Under the pieces are notes generated by a model. The model had not been told where the DNA came from, did not search any database, and worked only from the letters and a program-made list of their open reading frames with translations. Shown in pieces: positions 15,081 through 23,640 of a stretch of DNA of 64,000 nt (the first letter of the stretch is position 1; the number at the start of each line of letters is the position of its first letter). The DNA is from JAJISG01 sp964347345. Its GTDB lineage: Archaea; Thermoplasmatota; Thermoplasmata; RBG-16-68-12; JAJISG01. The stretch lies in NCBI GenBank assembly GCA_964347345.1, contig CAYFYB010000003.1, positions 1 through 64,000 on the forward strand, in the 5' to 3' direction. The translations under genes were made by a program, and so were the position numbers.

Positions 15081-15842
15081 ATGGCAGAGAAGCCTAAGCT
15101 GATAAACTCAAAAGGAAAGAGGCTGGACGGAAGGAAGCCCGACGAGCTCCGCCCCCTGAAGATTGAGGCGGGGGTTCTGAAGCGGGCCGACGGTAGCGCC
15201 TACGTGGAGTGGGGGAAGAACAGGGTCATGGCCGCGGTCTATGGGCCCAGGGAGTGCCATCCCAGACACCTTCAGGACCCCGCCAAGGCCCTGGTGCAGT
15301 GCAGGTACAACATGGCCTCCTTCTCCGTTAGCGACAGGAAGAGGCCTGGGCCGGATCGGCGCTCAATAGAGATATCCAAGGTCATCGGAGAGGCCTTCTC
15401 CTCCGTGGTCTTTGTGGAGCAGTTCCCCCGGACCACCGTGGACGTCTTCATCGAAATCCTCCAGGCGGATGCGGGAACCAGATGCGTCGGTATCACCGGA
15501 GCCGCCGTGGCCCTGGCGGATGCCGGGATCCCCATGAGGGACCTGGTTTCGGCCTGCGCCGTGGGGAAGGTGGAGGGCGTCATGGTCCTGGACCTGGACA
15601 AGGAGGAGGACAACTTCGGGGAGGCAGACGTCCCCATGGCCATAATCCCCCGCACCGAGGAGATCGTCCTGCTGCAGATGGATGGTCACCTCACCGTGGA
15701 GGAGTTCCAGCAGGGCCTCAAGATGAACATTGACGCCTGCAAGCAGATATACCAGATACAGAAGGAGGCTCTGAAGCGTAGGTACGCGGTCAGCCTGGAG
15801 GAGATTGAGGTGGAAGACGAGGCCCTGAAGGAGGAGGCCTGA
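15081..15842 (+). CDS. rrp41: exosome catalytic subunit Rrp41
   Basis: 253 residues, RNase PH fold. It begins with the family signature LDGRKPDELRPLKIEAGVL and contains KNRVMAAVYGPRE and the acidic active-site region expected of the phosphorolytic subunit (LADAGIPMRDLVSACAVG). Together with Rrp42 it forms the hexameric ring that degrades RNA 3'-5' or adds tails. It is directly followed by rrp42, with 1 nt between stop and start. Length is typical. Confidence 0.97.
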   Translation: MAEKPKLINSKGKRLDGRKPDELRPLKIEAGVLKRADGSAYVEWGKNRVMAAVYGPRECHPRHLQDPAKALVQCRYNMASFSVSDRKRPGPDRRSIEISKVIGEAFSSVVFVEQFPRTTVDVFIEILQADAGTRCVGITGAAVALADAGIPMRDLVSACAVGKVEGVMVLDLDKEEDNFGEADVPMAIIPRTEEIVLLQMDGHLTVEEFQQGLKMNIDACKQIYQIQKEALKRRYAVSLEEIEVEDEALKEEA

Positions 15843-15843
15843 G

Positions 15844-16623
15844 ATGGGTGAAGTGGTGCACGAGCTGATGAGGAGCCACATCCAGAAGCTGGCCGCCGCC
15901 GGCAAGCGCCTCGACGGTCGAGGCCTGGAGGACTACAGATCTCTGAGCCTGGAGAAGGGGTACGTCGAGACGGCAGAGGGCAGCGCCCGGGTAAGGTTGG
16001 GAAACACCGACGTCCTCGTCGGTGTCAAGATGGAAGTTGGACAGCCCTACCCCGATACCCCGAACTCAGGCGTCCTGATATCCAACGCTGAACTCATCCC
16101 CATGGCCAGTCCGACCTTCGAGCCAGGTCCTCCCAAGAAGGAGGCCATAGAGCTGGCCCGGGTCGTCGACCGGGGCATCCGGGAGACCAAGACGGTCGAC
16201 ATGGACAAGCTGTGCATCGAACCGGGGGAGAAGGTATGGCTCCTCTTCGTGGACATCCACGTCCTGGACTATGACGGAAACCTGTTCGATGCAAGCAACT
16301 ACGCCGCTCTGGCAGCCCTCACCAACACCACGGTCCCGGTCTCGGCCAAGCTCGGCGAGGGCAAGGATAAGCCGTTGGATGTGCTCCACCACCCCGTCTC
16401 CGTCACGGCCTGCAAGATCGGCGAGGTGCTCTTTATCGATCCCTCCCTGGAGGAGGAACGGATCGCCGAGGCCCGTCTCACCGTCACCACGGACGAGGAT
16501 GGCAACCTTCGGGCCATGCAGAAAGGTTTAAACGGCAGCTTCACCGTTGAAGAGGTGAACCGTGTCATCTCCCTGTCTCAGAAGATAGGTGCGGAGATAA
16601 GGAAGAGGATTTTGGAGACCTAG
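15844..16623 (+). CDS. rrp42: exosome non-catalytic ring subunit Rrp42
   Basis: 259 residues, RNase PH fold, with the N-terminal GKRLDGRGLEDYRSL and PGEKVWLLFVDIHVLDYDGN segments characteristic of archaeal Rrp42. This subunit lacks the catalytic aspartates of Rrp41 but contributes RNA-binding arginines. Gene order rrp4-rrp41-rrp42-rpl37Ae is the conserved archaeal arrangement; the ribosomal protein gene begins 2 nt after its stop. Confidence 0.97.
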   Translation: MGEVVHELMRSHIQKLAAAGKRLDGRGLEDYRSLSLEKGYVETAEGSARVRLGNTDVLVGVKMEVGQPYPDTPNSGVLISNAELIPMASPTFEPGPPKKEAIELARVVDRGIRETKTVDMDKLCIEPGEKVWLLFVDIHVLDYDGNLFDASNYAALAALTNTTVPVSAKLGEGKDKPLDVLHHPVSVTACKIGEVLFIDPSLEEERIAEARLTVTTDEDGNLRAMQKGLNGSFTVEEVNRVISLSQKIGAEIRKRILET

Positions 16624-16625
16624 GG

Positions 16626-16922
16626 ATGGCTAGAAGGACGAAAAAGGTGGGGGCATCTGGGTCCCTGGGGGCCCGCTACGGGGTCAAGGTGAGGAGGAGG
16701 CTGAAAGAGGTCCTCGAGGGTAAGTCCAGGTGGCACGTGTGCCCTCGCTGCAACCAGCCCTCTGTAAAGAGGGTGAGCTCCGGGGTCTGGAGGTGCCGGA
16801 GGTGCGATTTCACCTTCGCAGGGGGAGCCCACCGGCCGGTCGTTACCACCGCCGTCACCCGTCAGGTTTCCAAGGGACCATCCCTGGAGAAGGTGGAGAC
16901 GCCTGAAGGCGCGGAGGAGTGA
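16626..16922 (+). CDS. rpl37ae: 50S ribosomal protein L37Ae (eL43)
   Basis: 98 residues with a C4 zinc ribbon: CPRCN and, after ~15 residues, CRRCDF, as in eL43. The N-terminus (ARRTKKVGASGSLGARYG) is the family signature. It has an acidic C-terminal tail (VETPEGAEE) somewhat longer than usual. The start is ATG 16626, 2 nt after rrp42, and the stop overlaps a possible GTG start of rpoP. Confidence 0.95.
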   Translation: MARRTKKVGASGSLGARYGVKVRRRLKEVLEGKSRWHVCPRCNQPSVKRVSSGVWRCRRCDFTFAGGAHRPVVTTAVTRQVSKGPSLEKVETPEGAEE

Positions 16923-17059
16923 GCTTGTACAAGTGCGCCGTCTGCAAGGAACCCGTCAGGGCGAACATAAACACTGTCGGGATCCAGTGCGAGCACTGCG
17001 GCTCCAAGATCTTCTACAAGGAGAGGCCCAACGTAAAAAAGGTCATCAAGGTGCGGTAG
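16919..17059 (+). CDS. rpoP: DNA-directed RNA polymerase subunit P (Rpb12-like)
   Basis: 46 codons from the GTG at 16919, which overlaps the L37Ae stop as GTGA; TTG 16925 is the alternative. The protein reads YKCAVCKEPV, then GIQCEHCGSKIFYKERP, and ends VKKVIKVR. This is the two-CxxC zinc ribbon of archaeal RNA polymerase subunit P, always 40-50 residues long. It follows L37Ae as in many euryarchaea and is directly abutted by pcc1. Confidence 0.9.
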   Translation: MSLYKCAVCKEPVRANINTVGIQCEHCGSKIFYKERPNVKKVIKVR

Positions 17060-17293
17060 TTGAGGAAGGCCTCAGTCAGGGTAAGCACCAGGGATGCGGT
17101 CAAGCTGGAGGCGGTCCTCAGGCCCGAGGGATCTAGGCCCCTGCCCAGGACGAAGGTATCCGTCCGATCGGTCGAGGGCGATCTCCTCTTGGAGGTGACT
17201 GCCCAGGACACCAGCGCCCTCAGGGCTGCCCTGAACTCCTACCTGAGGTGGACCTCCACCGCCCTCAAGATGATGGAGGAGGCCAAAAGATGA
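17060..17293 (+). CDS. KEOPS complex subunit Pcc1
   Basis: 77 residues from TTG 17060, immediately after the rpoP stop. The protein has the two-strand, two-helix CTAG/Pcc1 fold pattern: VRSVEGDLLLEVTAQDTSAL followed by RAALNSYLRW and a helical end. Pcc1 dimerises within KEOPS, which makes t6A37 in tRNA; the kinase subunit Bud32 is elsewhere in the window at 52201. The position after rpoP and before prefoldin beta is conserved. The stop overlaps the next ATG (ATGA). Confidence 0.85.
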   Translation: MRKASVRVSTRDAVKLEAVLRPEGSRPLPRTKVSVRSVEGDLLLEVTAQDTSALRAALNSYLRWTSTALKMMEEAKR

Positions 17294-17664
17294 GAGAGAT
17301 ATCCCCCCAGCTACAGAACCAGATAAACCAGTTCCGGCAGCTCCAGCAGCAGCTCCAGGTGGTCACAGCCCAGCGTGTACAGCTGGAGACCCGATTGAAG
17401 GAGTTGGAGGTCACCCTCGAAGAGCTCCAGAAGGCGGACGATGAAGCCCCCATATATAAGAGCATCGGCAGTCTTCTCATCCGGGCCAAAGACAGGGAAG
17501 AGGTCCGGAAGGAGCTGGAGGACCAGAAGGAGACCCTCGCCATCAGGGTCAAGACCCTCGAGAAGCAGGAGAAGACCCTGGCGGACAGGTACGAGAGGAT
17601 GCAGCAGCAGATAACTCAAGCCCTCGGCGGCACGGGGATGACCCCGGGAGCGGGGGCCGGCTAA
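17290..17664 (+). CDS. pfdB: prefoldin beta subunit
   Basis: 124 residues from ATG 17290, which overlaps the Pcc1 stop. Two long coiled-coil helices (residues ~5-45 and ~70-110) flank a short beta hairpin region (DEAPIYKSIGSLLIRA), the signature of beta prefoldin. Prefoldin is a jellyfish-shaped hexameric chaperone handing unfolded proteins to the thermosome. The frame extends upstream into pcc1 but the ATG gives the normal family length. Confidence 0.94.
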   Translation: MREISPQLQNQINQFRQLQQQLQVVTAQRVQLETRLKELEVTLEELQKADDEAPIYKSIGSLLIRAKDREEVRKELEDQKETLAIRVKTLEKQEKTLADRYERMQQQITQALGGTGMTPGAGAG

Positions 17665-17705
17665 CCTCCAAAACGATTAAAAGATAGGGGCTCATTGAGA
17701 ACTCC

Positions 17706-18356
17706 ATGGCCGAGAAGGCTGCGCCTCCGCCTCAGATGTCTCAGCAGATGGTAATGATGCTGATGTTCATGATGGCGCTTTTCGTCCTTTTCATCCCCGA
17801 GGCCAGGGCCGCTCTTGGTTTTGCTGCTGGCTTCCTCCTGGAGCCCGTCATAGGTTTCGATGGTCAGTTCCCGGTCCTCACCATCATGCTCGCGGGGGCC
17901 ATACCCCTGATGATCTCAATCCTCCTGCGGCACTACATGGTGGACTGGCTCGCCATGGGCAGGATGACGGAGGTGAACAGGGAGCTGGGGAAGCAGATAA
18001 GGGAGGCCATGAAAACCAGGAACATGGCCAAGATGAAGAAGCTCCAGGAGGTGAGGATGGAGGTGATGAGGGAGTTCATGCCGGTCCAGATGTCTCAGAT
18101 GAAGCCGACCGGCATCACCATGCTCCTGTTCATAATGGTCTTTGCATGGCTGAGCAGTGTCATGTACGACCCCTCCATCCCCGAGCGAACCTTCGCCGTT
18201 CCCTGGGCGTTCAACGCCTCTATGGTGGCCGCCACGGTCCTCCCCCACTGGCTCCTCCTCTACTCGCTCCTCACCCTCCCTCTGAGCCTCGCCATTCCTC
18301 GCATCCTCAAGTACATCTCTTTTCGCAAGAAGCTGCAAGGAATGGGGGAGGGCTAG
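17706..18356 (+). CDS. EMC3/TMCO1-like membrane insertase (DUF106)
   Basis: 216 residues with three membrane regions (about residues 14-36, ~60-78 and ~135-195) and a long positively charged coiled-coil hairpin between the first two (REAMKTRNMAKMKKLQEV). This is the DUF106 protein of the YidC/Oxa1/Get1/EMC3 superfamily, thought to insert membrane proteins. It is regularly found between prefoldin/secretion genes and cmk in euryarchaea. A TATA-like element (GATTAAAAG) precedes it in the 41-bp gap. Confidence 0.9.
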   Translation: MAEKAAPPPQMSQQMVMMLMFMMALFVLFIPEARAALGFAAGFLLEPVIGFDGQFPVLTIMLAGAIPLMISILLRHYMVDWLAMGRMTEVNRELGKQIREAMKTRNMAKMKKLQEVRMEVMREFMPVQMSQMKPTGITMLLFIMVFAWLSSVMYDPSIPERTFAVPWAFNASMVAATVLPHWLLLYSLLTLPLSLAIPRILKYISFRKKLQGMGEG

Positions 18357-18367
18357 AGGAAGCCACC

Positions 18368-18913
18368 ATGGCCAGGGTAGTCGCCATAGGCGGGCCGCCG
18401 GGGAGCGGGAAGACTACGGTCGCGGAGCTTCTAGCCAAGAGGAAGGGCTTCAAACTGGTCTCCGCTGGTCGCCTATTCAGGCAGATGGCCAGGGAGAGGG
18501 GGATGAGCCTTGAGGAATTTGGGACTCTCGCCGCGGAGGACCATTCCATCGACAAGACACTGGACACGACGGTCATGGAGGAGGTTAAGGAGCGCGTATC
18601 TAGGGGTGAGGACGTGGTGGTGGAGGGCCGTCTCCAGGCCCACCTCTTGAGCAGGGAGAGCGTTGGGGCGGTGAAGGTATGGCTCGAAGCTCCCTTGCGG
18701 GTTAGAGTGAAGAGGGTCTCGGGGAGGGAGGCAAAGTCAGAGGGGGTGGCCCTGAGGGAGGTGCAGGAGAGGGAGGCCCTGGAGTCCGCCAGATACCATG
18801 AGATCTACGGCATCAACCTGGGGGACATGAGCGTCTACGATGTCGTCTTGGACACGTCTGACAAGACGCCCTCGGAGGTGGTGGAGCACCTCATCCAGGA
18901 GGTCGGACTCTGA
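18368..18913 (+). CDS. cmk: cytidylate kinase, archaeal type
   Basis: 181 residues from ATG 18368; the frame is open further upstream but overlaps the insertase. P-loop GPPGSGKTT is near residue 9. Substrate region KLVSAGRLFRQMA, the helical lid and the RVSGREAKSEGVAL segment fit archaeal CMP kinase, which phosphorylates CMP/dCMP for nucleotide supply. It lies between DUF106 and cbf5, the usual archaeal order. Confidence 0.93.
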   Translation: MARVVAIGGPPGSGKTTVAELLAKRKGFKLVSAGRLFRQMARERGMSLEEFGTLAAEDHSIDKTLDTTVMEEVKERVSRGEDVVVEGRLQAHLLSRESVGAVKVWLEAPLRVRVKRVSGREAKSEGVALREVQEREALESARYHEIYGINLGDMSVYDVVLDTSDKTPSEVVEHLIQEVGL

Positions 18914-18927
18914 ACCCTCTCGTCAAG

Positions 18928-19863
18928 GTGGAGGACCTTGGCCAGCCCAGGTACGGAAAGAGACCTGAGGATCGGAGCTTGGAGGAGAGGCTGGCCGCCG
19001 GCGTCATCGTCGTAGACAAGCCTCAGGGTCCCACCTCCCACCAAGTTTCCGCATGGGTAAGAGACCTGTTGGGCGTCCAGAAAGCGGCCCACGGGGGGAC
19101 CCTGGACCCGAGGGTCACAGGAGTCCTTCCCGTGGCTCTGAACGACGCGGTGAGGGCCGTCGATGCCCTTCACATAGGCGAGAAGGAATATGTGGGAGTC
19201 CTCAGGTTGCATCAGGACGTGCCCGAGGAGAAGGTGAGGGAGGTCATGAGGGAGTTCGTGGGCGAGATCTACCAGATGCCTCCCGTGAGGGCAGCCGTGA
19301 AGCGGGAGCTAAGGGTGAGGCGAATTCATCGGCTGGAGGTCCTAGAACGCCTTGGAAGGGACTATCTCTTTCAGGTAACATGCGAAGCGGGCACCTACGT
19401 GAGGACGCTGTGCGTTGACATAGGTGAGGCCCTAGGGGTGGGGGGCCACATGCAAGACCTCAGAAGGACTAGGACCGGGGGGTTCCTGGAGAAGGATGCC
19501 CTTTCCCTGAACGATGTGAGGGATGCGTACCTGGACTGGAGGGAGGAGGCACGCCCGGGGCTTCACAGGGTCATCAGACCGATGGAGGAGATGCTGAAGC
19601 ACCTGAGGAGGGTGGTGGTGAAGGACACGGCCGTGGACGCCATATGTCACGGGGCCAGCGTGGCGGCCCCGGGGATCGTTGAGATTGATGAGGGCATCTC
19701 CAAAGGAGACCTGGTGAGCATCCTGACCAGGAACGGAGAGGCTGTGGCCCTCGGAGACGCCCAGATGAATTCCCAGCAGATGCTTTCCGCCCGCAGCGGT
19801 GTGGCCTTGCTGCTGGAGAGGGTCTTGATGAAGCCTGGCACCTACCCCAAACTCTGGAAGTGA
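18928..19863 (+). CDS. tRNA/rRNA pseudouridine synthase Cbf5 (TruB family)
   Basis: 311 residues. The catalytic-domain signature is VDKPQGPTSHQVSAWV followed by HGGTLDPRVTGVLPVAL, with the catalytic aspartate in GTLDP. A C-terminal PUA domain begins around VVVKDTAVDAICHGA. Cbf5 is the catalytic subunit of H/ACA sRNPs and can also make psi55 in tRNA. GTG 18928 is used because no ATG fits. The upstream gap to cmk is 14 nt, so they are probably co-transcribed. Confidence 0.95.
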   Translation: MEDLGQPRYGKRPEDRSLEERLAAGVIVVDKPQGPTSHQVSAWVRDLLGVQKAAHGGTLDPRVTGVLPVALNDAVRAVDALHIGEKEYVGVLRLHQDVPEEKVREVMREFVGEIYQMPPVRAAVKRELRVRRIHRLEVLERLGRDYLFQVTCEAGTYVRTLCVDIGEALGVGGHMQDLRRTRTGGFLEKDALSLNDVRDAYLDWREEARPGLHRVIRPMEEMLKHLRRVVVKDTAVDAICHGASVAAPGIVEIDEGISKGDLVSILTRNGEAVALGDAQMNSQQMLSARSGVALLLERVLMKPGTYPKLWK

Positions 19864-19918
19864 CGTCGCCATAGATTTAATGAGCAGTTGGGCTATCTTC
19901 AAGGTGGAGTGCCCAGGG

Positions 19919-20004
19919 GCCGAGGTCGCCTAGTCCGGTAGGGCGCGAGCCTGGAGAGCTCGTGGCGGGCAACCGCCTCGGGAGTTCAAATCTCCCCCTC
20001 GGCG
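19919..20004 (+). tRNA. tRNA-Ser(GGA)
   Basis: The acceptor arm GCCGAGG (19919-19925) pairs with CCTCGGC (19997-20003), with discriminator G at 20004 as expected for serine. The anticodon stem CGAGC/GCTCG encloses CTGGAGA, giving anticodon GGA. A long variable arm (about 19958-19975, GGCGG...CCGCC) defines a class II tRNA. The T-arm is GGGAG-TTCAAAT-CTCCC. There is no intron and no encoded CCA. Confidence 0.95.
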
Positions 20005-20009
20005 TCCTT

Positions 20010-21053
20010 CTATTGCCCGGTTCCCAAGTGCCTCATACGAGCTTTTAGTCTCTCGATTGGCTCCACGGGGAAAGGGTCCACGCCTCTGACGATGGCCAGG
20101 TACAGGCTGACCAAGTCCCCCAGCAGCACCATTTCGAGGTTCTGGCCAACAAACTCTCGATGGGACGGGCGAACCACCTGAACGGGGTGCCTCTCCTCGA
20201 TGAGGGCCACCACCTCCCGAACCTGAGCATCGAAAACCCCCTCCCCTTCCGGCAGGAGGAATACTGGGGAGAAGCGGGAGCCCTCTGGATCCTCTACCCA
20301 GCCCACAATTTCGTTATGGCTGGCTTCAGGCAGCATGCTGCACCAGGCTAGGACCTTCGCGTTCTCATTCAGCTGGGTCTGCCATCTCTTGGCGACGCAG
20401 TTGAGGCTCGTTGGAGAGTAGACGATGGGGGTCTTGCTCCTGAGGGCCATGGCCAGTCCCTTGGCCTCGTTTTCCTCGGTGGCGACCGAGGGTGCCCATG
20501 CTGCTCTCCGACGGCTTAGGTGCTGGATTGCCCCCTCAACCTGCCGCATCAAGTCCGGGGTCGTCTCCGCCAGAACTCTGAGGAGCGGGGCCAGAAGATA
20601 GCCCAGGGCCCCCCTGGGCGGTAGGCCCTTGGGTACTGAGACGTGCGGTGTCCCGCGATGAGACGAAATCTCGTGTAACCCTCCGCCGGAACTGATGGTT
20701 AAGCATTGGTGTCCCTTCCAGAGGGCCTCCTGAAACGCTGACAGAGTCTCCCAGGTATCTCCGGAGTAGCTGATGAATATGAGAAGGTCATCTGCCGTTA
20801 TGTAGGACGGCAGCCGGAAGTCCCTCACCACGTGAACCTGGCGTCCCACATGTTGGGCAATGGAGGCTCCGATGTCACCCGCGATGGCTGAGCCTCCCAT
20901 GCCCACGGCAAAGATCCTCCCCTCCGCAAGGGACTCCAGGCCGATCCCTTCGGAGCGGCTCAGCCCCTCTTCCAGCTGCTCTGGAAGGGAGGAGAGGATG
21001 CCAAACATGCCCCTCGTGTCCAGACGTTTCCTCCTCTCGGAGTCGTCTAGCAT
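20010..21053 (-). CDS. bifunctional phosphoglucose/phosphomannose isomerase (SIS fold)
   Basis: 347 residues with two sugar-isomerase domains. The first contains IFAVGMGGSAIAGDI and LIFISYSGDTWETLSA. The second ends in the PGI/PMI C-terminal domain with SHNEIVGW, whose histidine is the expected catalytic base. The archaeal enzyme interconverts glucose-6-P, mannose-6-P and fructose-6-P and so feeds both glycolysis and glycan precursors. It is convergent with the tRNA-Ser gene and divergent from ribB. Family assignment is firm. Confidence 0.93.
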   Translation of the reverse strand: MLDDSERRKRLDTRGMFGILSSLPEQLEEGLSRSEGIGLESLAEGRIFAVGMGGSAIAGDIGASIAQHVGRQVHVVRDFRLPSYITADDLLIFISYSGDTWETLSAFQEALWKGHQCLTISSGGGLHEISSHRGTPHVSVPKGLPPRGALGYLLAPLLRVLAETTPDLMRQVEGAIQHLSRRRAAWAPSVATEENEAKGLAMALRSKTPIVYSPTSLNCVAKRWQTQLNENAKVLAWCSMLPEASHNEIVGWVEDPEGSRFSPVFLLPEGEGVFDAQVREVVALIEERHPVQVVRPSHREFVGQNLEMVLLGDLVSLYLAIVRGVDPFPVEPIERLKARMRHLGTGQ

Positions 21054-21156
21054 GAGAGGTCGATGGCAGGCGCTTACAAAGGATTATGGGGATATGTTGA
21101 CCACTTTCCTGGTAATTACAAAAACATTATTAACAAAGGCGCGGTGATGAGGCCTG

Positions 21157-21888
21157 ATGTCAGAGGTTAGGGGGGCCTTGGAGGCCCTAGCGAGGGGGAG
21201 ACCAGTTCTCGTATATGACGCTGATGGAAGAGAGGGTGAGACGGACTTGGTGGTGGCCTCTCAGTTCATCACACCCTCCATCGTCAGGACCTTCAGGAAG
21301 GATGGTGGTGGCCTGGTATGTGTGACCCTGCCTCACGATGTCGCCAAGAGAATAGGACTGCCCCTTCTGGAGGATGCCCTGCGGAGGCTGGGTGATCATT
21401 ACCCCCTCCTCGGCGATCTCCTCAAAGGTTCGCCTCCCTACGATGCCAGGTCCGCCTTCAGCATCACCGTAAACCACCGGGGGACCTACACTGGGATTAC
21501 GGACAGGGACAGGGCCCTGACGATATCGAGGTTGGCACAGGTGTGCGCGGAGGCCATGGAAAGCAACGGAATGAAGGCCCACAGTGCCTTCGCAAGGGAG
21601 TTCAGGTCCCCGGGTCATGTCCATCTGCTCATTGCCTCAAATCCACTGCTCGAAAGCAGGAAGGGGCACACGGAGCTGGCCACGGCCCTCACCATGATGG
21701 CTGGTCTGATCCCCACCGCCACGCTCTGTGAAATGATGGCGGACGAGGGGGGAGCCCTGCCTAAGGAGGAGGCAAAGAAATATGCAAGAGGCCGCAATCT
21801 CGTGTTCGTCGAAGGTCAGGAAATCCTCGAGGCTTGGGGCAAATGGTCAGGGTCATGGCTTCGGGAGTCTTTGATATCCTCCATCTAG
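21157..21888 (+). CDS. ribB: 3,4-dihydroxy-2-butanone 4-phosphate synthase
   Basis: 243 residues. Motifs of the Mg-dependent synthase that converts ribulose-5-P to the four-carbon riboflavin precursor are visible: an acidic loop DGREGETDLVVAS, a T(G/D)IT-type segment YTGITDRDRALT, and a late catalytic HTEL. A TATA-like ATTATTAA about 29 nt before the ATG gives a leaderless start. It is the first gene of a ribB-ribL-ribC-ribH run and overlaps ribL by some 45 bp. Confidence 0.94.
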   Translation: MSEVRGALEALARGRPVLVYDADGREGETDLVVASQFITPSIVRTFRKDGGGLVCVTLPHDVAKRIGLPLLEDALRRLGDHYPLLGDLLKGSPPYDARSAFSITVNHRGTYTGITDRDRALTISRLAQVCAEAMESNGMKAHSAFAREFRSPGHVHLLIASNPLLESRKGHTELATALTMMAGLIPTATLCEMMADEGGALPKEEAKKYARGRNLVFVEGQEILEAWGKWSGSWLRESLISSI

Positions 21889-22307
21889 GGCATCTTCATT
21901 ACCTGCGGCAAGCGAAGGAGCTGGGGGACGAGCTGGTGGTGGTCGTTGCGAGGGATTCCACGGTTAGGAGGATGAAGCACGAGCCCGTGACCCCGGAGGA
22001 GATGAGGATGGAGCTGGTGGGTTCCCTGAAGCCTGTGGACAGGGCCATCTTGGGTCACGAGGGGGACATCTACAGGACGGTGGAGGACGTCCGACCCGAC
22101 ATCATCGCCCTCGGTTGGGATCAACCCTTCGAGCCGGAGAGGATTGAGGCGGAGTGCAGGAGGAGAGGAGTTGAAGCGAAGGTGGTCCGCCTCGAGAAGC
22201 TGGAGGGCGACCTGGACGGGACCACCAAGATCATAAACAAGGTCATCAGCCTCTGGTCCTTCCAGAAGAGAATTGAGCAGATAGAGGGCCGACAGGCGGA
22301 GGAGTGA
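21843..22307 (+). CDS. ribL: FAD synthase, archaeal RibL type
   Basis: 154 residues from ATG 21843; TTG 21834 is three codons upstream. It is a nucleotidyltransferase fold with GVFDILHLGHLHYL, containing the HxGH active-site motif, and a later TTKIINKV in place of the bacterial ISSTxIR. Archaeal RibL adenylylates FMN to FAD. Related glycerol-3-phosphate cytidylyltransferases share these motifs, but the riboflavin operon settles the call. It overlaps ribB and ribC. Confidence 0.9.
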   Translation: MVRVMASGVFDILHLGHLHYLRQAKELGDELVVVVARDSTVRRMKHEPVTPEEMRMELVGSLKPVDRAILGHEGDIYRTVEDVRPDIIALGWDQPFEPERIEAECRRRGVEAKVVRLEKLEGDLDGTTKIINKVISLWSFQKRIEQIEGRQAEE

Positions 22308-22774
22308 GCGTGAGGCGCATCGGCATCGTGGACACGACCTTCGCCCGTTACGATCTCGGAGGATCTGCCGAGGCAGAGCTGAAGGGGATGGGCACCGGTT
22401 TCAGGGTCCTCCGCCGCACCGTTCCCGGGATCAAGGACCTGCCAGTGGCCTGCAGGAACATGATCGAGGAAGGGTGTGACCTCGTCATGGCCATGGGCAT
22501 GCCAGGTCCTCTTGCGGTGGACAAGCAGAGTGCTCTCGTCGCGGACCTTGGCCTCCAGCAGGTACAGATCCTCACAGGCGTCCCCATACTGGGCGTCTTC
22601 GTCCACGAAGATGAGGCGAGGGATGAGAAGGAGCTGGCCTGGTTGGCGGATCGGAGGGCCCGGGAGCATGCCCGGAACGCGTACAACATGCTCCTCCGAC
22701 CGGAGGTGCTTAGAAGGAACGCCGGAAGGGGTCTGAGGGAGGGATTCGAGGACGTGGGGCCCCTGAGGCCATGA
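22304..22774 (+). CDS. ribC: riboflavin synthase, archaeal type
   Basis: 156 residues starting with GTG 22304, overlapping the ribL stop. The protein begins RRIGIVDTTFARYDLG and contains TVPGIKDLPVACRNMIEEGCD, the hallmarks of archaeal RibC. This protein is related to lumazine synthase rather than to bacterial RibE, and forms riboflavin from two 6,7-dimethyl-8-ribityllumazines. ribH follows 12 nt downstream. Confidence 0.93.
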   Translation: MSVRRIGIVDTTFARYDLGGSAEAELKGMGTGFRVLRRTVPGIKDLPVACRNMIEEGCDLVMAMGMPGPLAVDKQSALVADLGLQQVQILTGVPILGVFVHEDEARDEKELAWLADRRAREHARNAYNMLLRPEVLRRNAGRGLREGFEDVGPLRP

Positions 22775-22786
22775 TGAGGTGTCGCA

Positions 22787-23218
22787 ATGCCAAGCCTGGG
22801 AATCGTGGTTAGCGAGTTCAACGCAGATGTGACCTTCGTGATGCTGGAGAGGGCCAAGGACCATGCGGCCTTCTTGGGCATGACTGTCAAAGAGATTGTG
22901 AAGGTCCCAGGGGTCTATGACATGCCCCTGGTTCTAAAGAAGATGGTACAGCGGAAGGATATCGATGCGGTGGTGGCCCTGGGGGCCGTCATCGAGGGCG
23001 AGACGAAGCACGACGAGGTGGTCATGCAGCATGCCGCCCGAAAGATTGCGGATCTCGCAGTGGAGTACGAGAAGCCCATCGGTTTGGGAATCACAGGTCA
23101 TGGCGAGACGAAGCTGCAAGCCCTTGATCGAGTGGATAAGGCCCGGGATGCTGTTGAGAGCGTCGCCAAATTACTGAAGGCTGTGGAGCAGCTGTCAGGA
23201 CGACCTTCCCGCCAATAA
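22787..23218 (+). CDS. ribH: 6,7-dimethyl-8-ribityllumazine synthase
   Basis: 143 residues: LGIVVSEFNADVTFVMLERA, KVPGVYDMPLVLKKM and ALGAVIEGETKHDEVV, with the active-site histidine in KHDEVV. It condenses the ribB product with the pyrimidine intermediate. It completes the terminal riboflavin branch; the early GTP cyclohydrolase and reductase genes are not in this window. Confidence 0.95.
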   Translation: MPSLGIVVSEFNADVTFVMLERAKDHAAFLGMTVKEIVKVPGVYDMPLVLKKMVQRKDIDAVVALGAVIEGETKHDEVVMQHAARKIADLAVEYEKPIGLGITGHGETKLQALDRVDKARDAVESVAKLLKAVEQLSGRPSRQ

Positions 23219-23280
23219 AAGGTTATATCCCGCCGCCTAATAGGGAGGTCATTGCTTCCCCGGGAGACGGGGCTGGGTGC

Positions 23281-23640
23281 ATGGCAGATATCCCCAAAAT
23301 CGAGGAGGTTCTGAGGGAGATTGAGTCCCTGGAGGGGGTGAACGAGGCAATCCTCGTCTCCCGGTCCGGTGTGTACATCGCTGGGAAGCTACCATCTGCC
23401 GTTCATCCGGAAACCTATGCAAGCATGTTCGCGGTACTCCTGGGTGCGGCCGACACAGCTACCTCCGAACTGAGGGACAAGCTCTCCAGCGTTGTCATCA
23501 ACCTGGAGAACTCCAGAGTAGTCGTCATCACGGATGGGCCGAAGGCCATCTTCGTTCTCAGGGTGTCCAGGGAAGTCAGGATCAGGCTCTTGAAGGAAGC
23601 ACTGGCCCCCTACTCTACCCGCCTGCAGGAGTACCTCTAG
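23281..23640 (+). CDS. roadblock/LC7 domain protein
   Basis: 119 residues of a single roadblock/LC7 fold: helix, GVNEAILVSRSGVYIAGKL strand pair, long helix with ASMFAVLLGAADTATSEL, then VVINLENSRVVVITDG. Such proteins regulate small GTPases or other NTPases in archaea and bacteria. There is a TATA-like GTTATATC about 60 nt upstream. It is convergent with the PHP gene with 4 bp overlap. No adjacent GTPase gene identifies its partner. Confidence 0.85.
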   Translation: MADIPKIEEVLREIESLEGVNEAILVSRSGVYIAGKLPSAVHPETYASMFAVLLGAADTATSELRDKLSSVVINLENSRVVVITDGPKAIFVLRVSREVRIRLLKEALAPYSTRLQEYL